From contig JAGVJN010000041.1 in NCBI GenBank assembly GCA_020051095.1, positions 145,888 through 209,887 on the forward strand: a DNA stretch of 64,000 nucleotides. The letters are read 5' to 3'. Source of the DNA: Pseudomonadota bacterium (GTDB lineage Bacteria; Pseudomonadota; Gammaproteobacteria; Legionellales; Legionellaceae). Position 1 is the stretch's first letter. Each line of letters starts with the position of its first letter. Both the position numbers and the translations under genes were made by a program. Positions 10,272 through 18,409 of this stretch are shown one piece after another. Under the pieces are notes generated by a model. The model worked only from the letters and a program-made list of their open reading frames with translations, had not been told where the DNA came from and made no database searches.

Positions 10272-11447
10272 ATGACGATTGGTCAATGGATAAAACAACA
10301 ACTCACAAGCGTTTGGACCATTTCAAATGGGGTGACTGTCTTCTTTTTATTCATCATTTTTATATTGTGGTCATTTGTTAACAATCGGTACGCCGGTTCA
10401 GTCAATCAAGTTAGCTCATCCTCCCAGCTAAAGCAAAAACTTGCCAATTTTAAAAAAAACTATCTCCCAGCAGATATCGCAAAAGAGTATATGGCGATAC
10501 CCACCGGCATTTTTATTCAATCGTTTGAGTTTACGAAGTCAAATACCGTACAAGTCAGTGGTTATGTTTGGCAAAAAATCGATAAAAAGTTATTAGGCCG
10601 TGGAATTACCCCAGGCGTGGTTTTCCCGGAAGCCAATTCATTAGCCAATATGACTGAAGCCTATCGCTATGATTTTGGCTCCTACACACTGGTTGGCTGG
10701 CATTTTTTTGGGGTGTCTTTGTTACAAAACTTTGACTACTCGTCCTATCCGTTTGACATCCAATCCATTTGGGTTCGTATGTGGCCAGCTGATTTTACCC
10801 ATTCCATTATTCTAGTCCCTGATTTGCAATCTTACCTGACCACCGAACCGGGAATGGTTTTTGGGTTAGAAAGCGATATTGTTAAGCAAGGGTTTTCTAT
10901 TCGAGAAACATATTTTGATATGCCTATTATGCATTACGATACCACCTTTGGGGAGCCCAAACGATTAATGGAACAATATTCGTTGGAGTTATATTTTAAC
11001 ATTATCATCAAGCGAAAGTTGATCAATGCGTTTTTAATTCATTTACTCCCTATTCTTGTCATTTGGTCTATTTTGTTTGCTATTACCATGATTATTTCCA
11101 ATGATAAACAATTCGCTGAAAGAGTAGGATTATCCACAACTCAACTGTTCACCGCTCTGGGCGGGACTATATTTTCCGTTATTTTAATGAACAACAATTT
11201 GCGCAATAGTTATTTAGATCAACCCTTTTTGTTTATGGAGTATTTCTATCTGATCACCTACGCTATCATTATGCTAGTGTCTTATGATGCCTATGTGATT
11301 ACCACACGCAAAAAAGTTCATACTGTTTTGCATCATAATTTACTGCCCAAAACGGTTTTTTGGCCTTTAGTTTTAGGAAGCATTATCTTCATAACCCTCC
11401 TGGAGTTTTTCATTTTCCCCGATGATGTGTTCACCTGGCACCGATAA
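10272..11447 (+). CDS. Pentameric ligand-gated ion channel-like membrane protein
   Basis: A 391-residue protein with one N-terminal membrane segment (about 14-35, signal peptide or anchor), a long extracytoplasmic region and four C-terminal membrane helices (about 253-280, 286-312, 323-349 and 363-383). The topology, the 'YSSYPFDIQ' step near residue 160 (equivalent to the FPFD.Q of the Cys-loop region) and 'YSLELYFNIIIKRK' leading directly into the first helix match the pentameric ligand-gated channel superfamily, as in bacterial GLIC and ELIC. Cysteines of a Cys-loop are absent, as usual in bacteria. If correct, it sits in the inner membrane and senses a periplasmic ligand. The ligand and ion selectivity are unknown. 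Third gene of the channel-kinase-channel run. Confidence 0.72.
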   Translation: MTIGQWIKQQLTSVWTISNGVTVFFLFIIFILWSFVNNRYAGSVNQVSSSSQLKQKLANFKKNYLPADIAKEYMAIPTGIFIQSFEFTKSNTVQVSGYVWQKIDKKLLGRGITPGVVFPEANSLANMTEAYRYDFGSYTLVGWHFFGVSLLQNFDYSSYPFDIQSIWVRMWPADFTHSIILVPDLQSYLTTEPGMVFGLESDIVKQGFSIRETYFDMPIMHYDTTFGEPKRLMEQYSLELYFNIIIKRKLINAFLIHLLPILVIWSILFAITMIISNDKQFAERVGLSTTQLFTALGGTIFSVILMNNNLRNSYLDQPFLFMEYFYLITYAIIMLVSYDAYVITTRKKVHTVLHHNLLPKTVFWPLVLGSIIFITLLEFFIFPDDVFTWHR

Positions 11448-11617
11448 ATGACTTATGAGCGGGAAAAGGGATAGGTTAGTAATATTACGTGAAAAGAGGA
11501 GCATCGCGTTAATATTAGTATTTTGAAGGCTAATGGCTGTTATTCCGCACTAGAAACCAGGATTAATTTATGAAATCATTTTGGTTATAAAACCCTAGTA
11601 ATAACCCATGAACGTCG

Positions 11618-11708
11618 CCCTCCGCTTTATGCGGAGGGTCCAGAAACTGAGGTGTTTTTAATAGTAACGATAGTTTGATGTCTATGGATCCTCCGCATAA
11701 AGCGGAGG
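11618..11708. repeat. BIME-like pair of inverted palindromic units
   Basis: Unit 1 (11618-11638) is CCCTCCGC-TTTAT-GCGGAGGG, an 8-bp stem. Unit 2 (11690-11708) is CCTCCGC-ATAAA-GCGGAGG. With their flanks (GGTCCA and TGGATC) unit 2 is the reverse complement of unit 1, so two copies of one palindromic unit face each other across about 50 bp, as in REP/BIME elements. A related arm (ATCCTCCGC/GCGGAGGAT) recurs at 53025-53093. Confidence 0.65.
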
Positions 11709-11813
11709 AAGCCGTGAATAATCGATGCGACTTAATTGTTGTAAAGTCAGCTTCTCATCCAGATGCTTTCCAATATACTCAATCACTGCATTGACGTGTC
11801 GCTCATAATTCAT
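11682..11813 (-). pseudogene. N-terminal fragment of an AraC-family regulator
   Basis: The minus-strand frame from ATG 11813 reads MNYERHVNAVIEYIGKHLDE followed by KLTLQQLSRIDYSR. This is the usual start of AraC/Rob-type regulators with an N-terminal helix-turn-helix domain. After 'DYSR', where family members continue with 'HFHR' and the second HTH, the frame runs into the palindromic unit at 11690-11708 and stops at 11682. Only about 34 family-like residues remain of a usual 100-290. It is a non-functional remnant cut at the repeat. Confidence 0.6.
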
Positions 11814-11965
11814 ACTTTGTTCTCACAATTTCCTCATATCATTCACGTTACTAATGTTAACTAATCAAACTTGACTATATTTGACCAAAATTGCTAAATT
11901 GATGATGAAAATTAAATTTTATTGTGTTAGTATTAGCCAACAAGTCATCCATTGAAGGACTCCCT

Positions 11966-12580
11966 ATGAAACATTACATTGCCATGATAGTTGCATTATC
12001 TGCTTTGTTTTCTAATACGTATGCTTCACAAGAAATCAGCCTTCCTTGGAATAAAATCAGCCAAACAAATCAAGCTGAACATATTGTTTCGCTCAATGGT
12101 TTACAACCCTATACAGCCTATAACGTTAGCTGCAGCTTTTTTAATAGCCTAGAGACTTCGGTTGATTTTCTGATAAGCCCGCGCTTGCTTCCAGAAAGCC
12201 AGTACCGAAATGTCCAACTTAACCAAAAACCGTTAGCCAATAACCACGGCCAACTGCAAGCAGGGAATAATTTGATAAGCTTTGATATTGAAGTTCAAAA
12301 AGAAGATAGTCAACATTACAATCAGCTGACGCTAAAATCCGATAGCAATACCCCTCCTATTCTCACCGAATGTATCGCAACCCCTTTAACTAACAATGTT
12401 CGCCACAATCAACACAGTGAAGTCAGTTCCGGCGGCTATTTTTTTGCCTATAACGATACCAATCACCCAGTCACCATCACGGTGGGTAATTTCTTCCCAA
12501 CCAAATATGCCATTAAGCCCCATGGCAGAAAGATGGTGTGGGTCTCTACCGATAATCAAGATATCCACGTGATCGGATAA
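11966..12580 (+). CDS. Exported hypothetical protein
   Basis: I chose the ATG at 11966 because GAAGGA lies just before it and it opens a clean signal peptide (MKHYIAMIVALSALFSNTYA, cleavage likely after TYA). A GTG 14 codons upstream has no such support. The mature part, about 185 residues, is rich in beta-forming residues and Asn/Gln, with two cysteines (VSCSFF and TECIA). It resembles small periplasmic or secreted beta-sandwich proteins but matches no family I can name. It converges on another small exported protein, from which it is separated by 34 bp. Confidence 0.75.
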   Translation: MKHYIAMIVALSALFSNTYASQEISLPWNKISQTNQAEHIVSLNGLQPYTAYNVSCSFFNSLETSVDFLISPRLLPESQYRNVQLNQKPLANNHGQLQAGNNLISFDIEVQKEDSQHYNQLTLKSDSNTPPILTECIATPLTNNVRHNQHSEVSSGGYFFAYNDTNHPVTITVGNFFPTKYAIKPHGRKMVWVSTDNQDIHVIG

Positions 12581-12614
12581 TTATCTATCGTTTGTGATGT
12601 CGATTGCTACTATC

Positions 12615-12974
12615 TCAGGTAATTGAAATAATTTCATACGTACCATTTGCACTGCCCGCAGCATTCGTACTTTGCCAAGATGCGCTTGAACCATCATCCA
12701 CAAAGCATACGATTCCAGAGCCCGCGGCAATAGCCACTGATGGATTTCCATCACATGTGAAATCAATACTATTAGGACTCGCTGCATCGACGTTTAAATG
12801 GATAAGGAGCGTTGTTCCAATAGCTGATAGGGTTATGACATTAGCTGAAGTTGTTGACGTCCAATTCACCACTTGGCTTAGCATGCTGTGTGTTGAAATT
12901 ATTTTTTGTTCAGAAGCTAATACCTGAAAAGTCAAAAGTATCGAAGCAAACAATAACGCGATTTTTTTATACAT
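12615..12974 (-). CDS. Small exported hypothetical protein
   Basis: A 119-residue protein with a clear signal peptide (MYKKIALLFASILLTFQVLA) and an AAGGAAA ribosome-binding site before ATG 12974. These two signs select it over overlapping frames on both strands. The mature part is Ser/Thr/Ala rich with two cysteines (DFTCDG and IVCFVDD) that could pair. It resembles the preceding exported protein in size and composition, but homology between them is not evident. Function unknown. Confidence 0.72.
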   Translation of the reverse strand: MYKKIALLFASILLTFQVLASEQKIISTHSMLSQVVNWTSTTSANVITLSAIGTTLLIHLNVDAASPNSIDFTCDGNPSVAIAAGSGIVCFVDDGSSASWQSTNAAGSANGTYEIISIT

Positions 12975-13115
12975 GGAATTTCCTTATAACCTAGTTGGCA
13001 ACATCCCTTAGTTAACATCCAAAGCTTATAACCAAGAGAAGTCATATGACAAAGACTCAAATTTATGTTACACATAAATCTATCCTATTCTATACAGAAC
13101 TTTTTTTAGTAATCA

Positions 13116-13895
13116 ATGCTAAAACGACTTATTAAAAATAACTTATTCGCTCTGGCCATACTTTATTGGCTTAGCCTTTTTTTCAATACGGCGGTTGCAG
13201 GCAGTTTAGGTGAATCAATCCCATCAGAGCGCGGGCGCATTTTTGTTCTTGCGGCTGTCGGTGGCGGCCTGGTTAATATCAATAAAACAGCCGATGTGTT
13301 CCTAAGTGATACCATTTCAAATCGTTATCGCCTCCACCGAGCTACAAATGGTTTTATGATGGCAGGCTTTGGTGTGGGTCGTCATATTCATAGCATTAAC
13401 AATCATCCCTTCGATCTCGGGGTTTCTGGTTACTATTATGATTTAGGAACGTTTAAAGGCCGTGTTCATCCCGCCTATAATGTGGCACCTGATTTTGATA
13501 CCTTAAATTTTTCCTTGAAAGCCTCCTCCATTGCTTTATTAGCCGAGTTACGTTATTACTTTCAAGCTCAACGCTTTCAACCCTTCTTATCAGTGGCAGC
13601 TGGCGCTGCTCGAAATGCCTTAATCCGTTACAAAGAATTCCCGCCTTATAATAATCTCTCCCCCGCCCCCATGCTAAGACCGTTTAAAAATCATCATACA
13701 ATCAACGTATCATCTGGGATTGGCGCTGGGGTGAAACGTCAATTAAGTCGTTATGCAGAAGGGGCTTTGGAATATCGTTTTGTCTATTTAGGCAATGCTG
13801 AGTTAGGGGTTTCGCCCATTCAGTTGACTCAGCATCGTATGCAATTTAGGCATCTTTATGTCAATTCGCTGATATTATCATTATTTGTGGATTAA
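13116..13895 (+). CDS. Outer-membrane beta-barrel protein
   Basis: A 259-residue protein with an N-terminal signal peptide ending near residue 29 (NTAVAGS). Alternating hydrophobic strands follow, separated by Gly/Asn/Tyr-rich turns ('GVSGYYYDLGTF', 'IALLAELRYYFQAQRFQPFLSVAAGAARN', the last in a stretch near residue 140). It has an aromatic-aliphatic C-terminal strand (NSLILSLFVD) typical of OmpA/OmpW-like eight-stranded barrels. The role is unknown. It is divergent from the small exported gene at 12615-12974 and is followed after 66 bp by the propeller-repeat exported protein. Confidence 0.75.
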   Translation: MLKRLIKNNLFALAILYWLSLFFNTAVAGSLGESIPSERGRIFVLAAVGGGLVNINKTADVFLSDTISNRYRLHRATNGFMMAGFGVGRHIHSINNHPFDLGVSGYYYDLGTFKGRVHPAYNVAPDFDTLNFSLKASSIALLAELRYYFQAQRFQPFLSVAAGAARNALIRYKEFPPYNNLSPAPMLRPFKNHHTINVSSGIGAGVKRQLSRYAEGALEYRFVYLGNAELGVSPIQLTQHRMQFRHLYVNSLILSLFVD

Positions 13896-13961
13896 ACGTG
13901 TCTTATAAAATTCTGGCGACAATCCCCAAGCTGAACAAAAAAATGGAGATAATAAACAAAC

Positions 13962-15731
13962 ATGAATGAGCACCCTTCGATTAAAATAAGACAAACAATC
14001 CTTCTATTATTAACTGCCTTATTTTCTTCAATGGTGGCTGCCAAACCCTTTTTTAGCATCACAACAAACAGCAGCGCTGTGCAGATTAATGTCAACTCAA
14101 ACGCTATTATCACCTACCAAGTGTATAATAATAGCGGCATTCAAGCCAAAAACATGGTGTATGATGTCAATTATCAAAATCATTCTGAAGTATCAGTCGT
14201 AGGCGCAGGAACAACCTGTACGTCCACATTACAACCCTATCAATCTTGCACATTACAATTGCGTGTTACAGTCAATGATATAATGCGAAGCTTTCGCTTA
14301 ATCCCTCGTGTATGCACCGATAATGGCATTGTCTGCTCAGTACCAGACGTGAATAATCGCACCTTAATTTCTGTGATAGCAGTTCCGCTTACCTTGAGTG
14401 TGAATGCAATTGCAAGTGATCAGCATCTGCAACTTCGGGCGTTAACATTAACTAACTCAGGAACCACGTCGGTTACCTTGAATCAGATTCAGGTTTCAGA
14501 AAGCAATAGCCTACAAAACCTAATTGAAGTCTGTAGCCCATCCACCAGTTGCACACCACCGACAGCCTCACAGCCATCGTGCTATTCAATAACCTCACTA
14601 TCTGCGGGTGGCTCTTGTTTAATATGGTTTCGCTCCTTGGATGTAGCAACCCAAGCGCTAGGAAATATGTCGGGTGATGTGACTATCACCTTGCAAACCA
14701 ATCCACAAACGACCTTAAATACCAATACCTTTACCGTCAATTATAATAATGATTTATATGCTGGCGGGCAGTTTACCGATGCGGGAGGGGTAGCTGATAC
14801 AAACCGCATAGCCCGATGGGACGGCACTACATGGCATGCCTTAAGCACGGGAATACCCAATAACAGTGTTAATGCGTTGGCAATTTATCAATTTGATTTG
14901 TTTATTGGGGGTAATTTTACCAATGCCGGTGGCATAAATGGCGATCGAATAGTCCGGTGGGATGGCCTAGCGTTTAACCCGTTATCTACGGGGATTAACA
15001 ATGGTAACGTTCGAGCATTAACCGTTTTTAACGATGAATTAATATTAGGGGGTGATTTTACGTCACCTGAAATTCGTATTGCGGCTTGGGATGGCGTTAA
15101 CTTTAATGCCCTATCCTCTGGAATTAGCAACAACAATGTATTTGCTTTACTTGCGCTTAACTCCAATTTGTATGTCGGTGGAAATTTTACCAACCAATAT
15201 GGCGCTTTAGGAGACCGGATAATACAATGGGATGGCCTTAATTTTAATGCCCTAGCCTCTGGAATTAGTAATGGCAATGTATTTGCTTTATTTGAGCTCA
15301 ATTCCAATTTGTATGTCGGTGGAAATTTTACCAACCAATACGGCGCTTTAGGAGACCGGATAATACAATGGAATGGCGCAAATTTCACACCACTGTCTGT
15401 AGTCGCACCTAATAATTCCGTCAGAGCTCTTACAGCTATGGGTGGAAATTTGATTCTGGCAGGAAATTTTACAAATTTAGATAACCCAAATGGTGACAGG
15501 GTCGTAGCATGGGATGGTGCAAGCTACAGCGCTTTGGGAGCGGGGATTGGCAATAATGCTGTATATGCCTTAGCTGTTGCACAAAACACCTTGCTATTCG
15601 CAGGGGGGACGTTTACCAATCCAGCGGTTCGAATTGCTCAATGGAATGGAAGCATTTGGAGTGCATTAGGTAGCGGTATTAACAATACTGTCCTGGCGTT
15701 GATTGTCGCCTCATCGCTTATTTTATCCTAA
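13962..15731 (+). CDS. Exported Ig-like/beta-propeller-repeat protein
   Basis: A 589-residue protein. The signal peptide ends near residue 27 (SSMVAA). Residues about 30-250 look like two Ig-like or DUF11-like domains with paired cysteines ('TTCTSTL', 'QSCTLQL', 'SCLIWF'). From about 260 to the end there are seven or so repeats of about 45-47 residues with the pattern 'LYVGGNFTN..G....RIIQWDG..F..L..GI.N..V.AL', like the propeller repeats of exported bacterial proteins. Two adjacent repeats are almost identical at DNA level with a 141-bp period (15162 against 15303), a recent tandem duplication. Probably secreted or surface-located and ligand-binding; the target is unknown. Confidence 0.78.
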   Translation: MNEHPSIKIRQTILLLLTALFSSMVAAKPFFSITTNSSAVQINVNSNAIITYQVYNNSGIQAKNMVYDVNYQNHSEVSVVGAGTTCTSTLQPYQSCTLQLRVTVNDIMRSFRLIPRVCTDNGIVCSVPDVNNRTLISVIAVPLTLSVNAIASDQHLQLRALTLTNSGTTSVTLNQIQVSESNSLQNLIEVCSPSTSCTPPTASQPSCYSITSLSAGGSCLIWFRSLDVATQALGNMSGDVTITLQTNPQTTLNTNTFTVNYNNDLYAGGQFTDAGGVADTNRIARWDGTTWHALSTGIPNNSVNALAIYQFDLFIGGNFTNAGGINGDRIVRWDGLAFNPLSTGINNGNVRALTVFNDELILGGDFTSPEIRIAAWDGVNFNALSSGISNNNVFALLALNSNLYVGGNFTNQYGALGDRIIQWDGLNFNALASGISNGNVFALFELNSNLYVGGNFTNQYGALGDRIIQWNGANFTPLSVVAPNNSVRALTAMGGNLILAGNFTNLDNPNGDRVVAWDGASYSALGAGIGNNAVYALAVAQNTLLFAGGTFTNPAVRIAQWNGSIWSALGSGINNTVLALIVASSLILS

Positions 15732-15749
15732 AAAGTAGCAACAGACACG

Positions 15750-17024
15750 TTAAAGGCGGCCTAAAGGAACGGCATTTAATATTTGAGCTAATTTTTCACG
15801 ATCCAACTTGTTTTGCCATTTCGAAATAACAATGGTGGCTATGGTATTGCCAATCATGTTGGTGAGCGAACGTCCTTCGGACATGAAGCGGTCAATGCCT
15901 AAAATAATAACCACCCCAGCGACAGGCACCGTACCAATGGCAGCAAGGGAGCTGGCCAACACGATAAAACCACTACCAGTCACCCCTGCTGCTCCTTTGG
16001 AGCTGATAATCATGACGATGAGTAAAAAAAGTTGTTGGGAATAGGTGAGATCAGAGTGGGTTGCTTGGGCGATAAATAGGGCCGCTAGGGTTAAATAGAT
16101 TGCCGTGCCATCTAAGTTAAATGAATATCCCGTGGGGATGACTAAATCGACCACTGTTTTGTCACAGCCTAAATCGGTTAATTTTTCCAGTAAGTTGGGG
16201 AGAACCGTCTCAGAAGAAGAGGTAGCAAACACAATGACGATTTCTGTTTTAATATACTTCAATACTTTGAAGATACTCACATCGCAATAAAAATAAAGAA
16301 GTCCGCCTAAGATGACAAAGATAAAGACTAAGCAGGTAAGGTAAAAGCATAATAGTAATACCACTAAATCCAGTAAGGAACTCGCCCCATATTTGCCGAC
16401 CGTAAACGCCATGGCAGCAAAGGCTGCGACAGGGGCATAATGCATAATGCCATGGATGATTTTAAAAAATATTTTGGCTAAATGTTCGATGCCTTCGGTG
16501 ATTTTGCGTCCTTGTTGACCATAGGCCATCAACCCAAGGGCAAACGTAATACTGACAAAGAGAACTTGCAGTATATCGCCATGAATAAACGCACTAAAAA
16601 ATGTGGTTGGAATAATGTTTAAGACAAAGTCTTGAACATTATCGCTATGTTCAGCATTGCCAATATAGGATTTGGCATCCGAAAGATTCAACGAAGAAGG
16701 GTCAATATTTAAGCCTCTGCCCGGTTCAAAAAGATTGGCAACGAATAAGCCAATTGCCAAGGCAATGCTTGTGGTAATTAAAAAATAGATAATGGCTGCA
16801 CCACCTATTTGCCCTACTGTTTTCAAGTTTGCCATCGCGGCAATGCCCGAAACAAGGGTTAAAAAAATGATAGGCGTTATCATCATTTTAATCAGTTTAA
16901 TAAAAATATCGGCGAGCGGTTTTACGTGGGTGGCCAGATCGGGGGTTATGCAGCCTAGAGCGACACCCAAGAGAATTCCAATCAAAACTTGGACATATAA
17001 ATGCTTAAATACTCTTAACATCAT
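15750..17024 (-). CDS. dctA: C4-dicarboxylate/cation symporter DctA
   Basis: An inner-membrane secondary transporter of the DAACS family that takes up succinate, fumarate and malate with protons or sodium. Family features throughout: 'KPLADIFIKLIKMMITPIIF' near the N-terminus, 'ATSSSETVLPNL' (serine-rich hairpin 1), 'IPTGYSFNLDGTAIYLT' (substrate-binding helix 7), 'SSKGAAGVTGSGFI' (hairpin 2) and 'DRFMSEGRSLTNMIGN' (helix 8, where the arginine selects dicarboxylates). The length (424) is normal. Two adjacent ATGs (17024 and 17021) follow an AAAAGGA so closely that the second is as likely as the first. The gene is convergent with the propeller-repeat gene. Confidence 0.85.
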   Translation of the reverse strand: MMLRVFKHLYVQVLIGILLGVALGCITPDLATHVKPLADIFIKLIKMMITPIIFLTLVSGIAAMANLKTVGQIGGAAIIYFLITTSIALAIGLFVANLFEPGRGLNIDPSSLNLSDAKSYIGNAEHSDNVQDFVLNIIPTTFFSAFIHGDILQVLFVSITFALGLMAYGQQGRKITEGIEHLAKIFFKIIHGIMHYAPVAAFAAMAFTVGKYGASSLLDLVVLLLCFYLTCLVFIFVILGGLLYFYCDVSIFKVLKYIKTEIVIVFATSSSETVLPNLLEKLTDLGCDKTVVDLVIPTGYSFNLDGTAIYLTLAALFIAQATHSDLTYSQQLFLLIVMIISSKGAAGVTGSGFIVLASSLAAIGTVPVAGVVIILGIDRFMSEGRSLTNMIGNTIATIVISKWQNKLDREKLAQILNAVPLGRL

Positions 17025-17254
17025 TCCTTTTCTATCAAGAGACTAAACTTTGATAATACCTCAACTAATTGAATAAAGCTAATCTATATAGATCAATGTT
17101 AAGTCATATGATTGTCAGTTTAACCCTGAGGGATAGACACTTTATTTACTGTAATAACACACGCAGGGTGACGTCCATGGCTTATTTCTAAATTGTTTGA
17201 TAACCAAAATGGTTGAATAAATAAGTGGTGTTTTTCTAGTGCGAAATGATAGTT

Positions 17255-17340
17255 ACTAAATAGCTTCCATCATTATTCCTTCTCCCCAGGCATGGGGAGA
17301 AGGTGCCCAACGGGCGGAAGAGGGGTTGTTGAATCGAGTT
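17255..17340 (+). repeat. Dispersed palindromic repeat, copy 1
   Basis: It starts with a 'TAAATAGCTTCC' lead and has a perfect 10-bp stem CCTTCTCCCC/GGGGAGAAGG at 17278-17303, then 'GTGCCCAACGGGCGG' and 'GAGGGGTTGTTGAATCGA'. It is nearly the same as the copy at 31966-32046 and shares its core with three others in this window. The rest of the 17025-17339 interval holds only the dctA upstream region. Confidence 0.75.
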
Positions 17341-18200
17341 TATTTTTTAGGGGTGTTTACTGGTGAACTCTTGGAAGGCTGATGACTCACTTTCAACTTG
17401 GGGATGAATTTCCCTAAATTGTTACCCTCCAACATGGAACTGACTACCGTATCCACCATCATAAACGTTTGAAAAATCGTTCTCATTTCATCGGGGTCAT
17501 TTGCTGCTAATTTTTTCAAGAACTCAGTTAGACCTTCTTCATCTTCTTTAAACGATTTATAATCTGGGTTGCTTATGACATAACCTTGAAAGCTTAAGCC
17601 TTCATGAACATTCAAAGAAACTGATAGCGCAAAGCTTTTAAAAAACACGTCTTCAAGGGGCGTTTCTTCTGGTAACTTGCTGAAATCCACGGTAGCAGCA
17701 AATAATGCTGTCAAGCCCTGATAATTGCCTTGGGCGTCTTTTGATGTTGACGTCACCGCGCCACTGAAATTCAAAGCGTCCCCATACTCCTGATCGGTGG
17801 TCGTTTCAAACATATTATCGACATACTCAACCAATTGAGGAATCAATTCATTGATGTCTTCCTGGCTCAACATTTTGGTTAAATCAATCCCAAGTGACCC
17901 GGCCATAACTGTTTTAGGAGCCACCCCATCATTGTAATCATATTCAATGTTATCTAGCTTAAGATTAAAGTGATTATTGGCAGCTTTTTTAAAATACTGG
18001 GCATTGACAGCAACTTTTTCGACACGTTCATCGGTCAAATTAATATCAGTAAATGTTAAATTTACAATCGTGTTTTGGTTTTGAAAAGGGGACAACACTT
18101 TTTTAATTTGTGAATTTACCTGACCAACATCAATGCTATTTGCAAACACCATCGAAGCAGCAGCGAACGAGAGAAACAACCCAAGCACTAATTTCCGCAT
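17340..18200 (-). CDS. Exported hypothetical protein (DUF945-like size and layout)
   Basis: A 286-residue protein with a signal peptide (MRKLVLGLFLSFAAASMVFA) and GAGATTTTT before the ATG. The mature part alternates beta-strand and helix, with repeated 'L.ID/L.L...' stretches and a helical acidic segment near residues 210-250. The tail is Ser/Pro/Lys rich. The general layout resembles periplasmic proteins of the DUF945/YdgA kind, but no diagnostic motif is visible and the name is not claimed. The stop codon directly abuts a dispersed palindromic repeat. Confidence 0.7.
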   Translation of the reverse strand: MRKLVLGLFLSFAAASMVFANSIDVGQVNSQIKKVLSPFQNQNTIVNLTFTDINLTDERVEKVAVNAQYFKKAANNHFNLKLDNIEYDYNDGVAPKTVMAGSLGIDLTKMLSQEDINELIPQLVEYVDNMFETTTDQEYGDALNFSGAVTSTSKDAQGNYQGLTALFAATVDFSKLPEETPLEDVFFKSFALSVSLNVHEGLSFQGYVISNPDYKSFKEDEEGLTEFLKKLAANDPDEMRTIFQTFMMVDTVVSSMLEGNNLGKFIPKLKVSHQPSKSSPVNTPKK

Positions 18201-18409
18201 AAAAATCTCCTATTAACTAATCTTCAGCTCTATTCGGACAGGTAGTATATCTGATATCCTTAGCTAAGGAAATAATCTGTCAGATGGAAAGGGGCATTGT
18301 GTTCAAATTTTATATCCAGTTATTTCAATAGCCTAGTTTCTAGTAAAAATGCTTTAAAATAATCGAATAATGTGTCAATATGCAACCATGTTGGTAATTT
18401 TTAATCCAA

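Larger units (their letters stand above)
11448..11923. other. Gene-poor interval holding an inverted palindrome pair and an AraC remnant
   Basis: No intact gene is seen. The interval holds two short inverted palindromes (11618-11638 and 11690-11708) and, on the minus strand, a truncated AraC-type reading frame. The first 170 bases show nothing recognisable. Confidence 0.6.

Noticed and set aside
12604..12927. Plus-strand 107-codon frame
   Set aside because: It lies opposite the 12615-12974 gene, which has a signal peptide and a ribosome-binding site; the plus frame has neither.
14888..15388. Minus-strand 166-codon frame with repeated text
   Set aside because: It is the antisense of the tandem propeller repeats; its repetition comes from the real gene.
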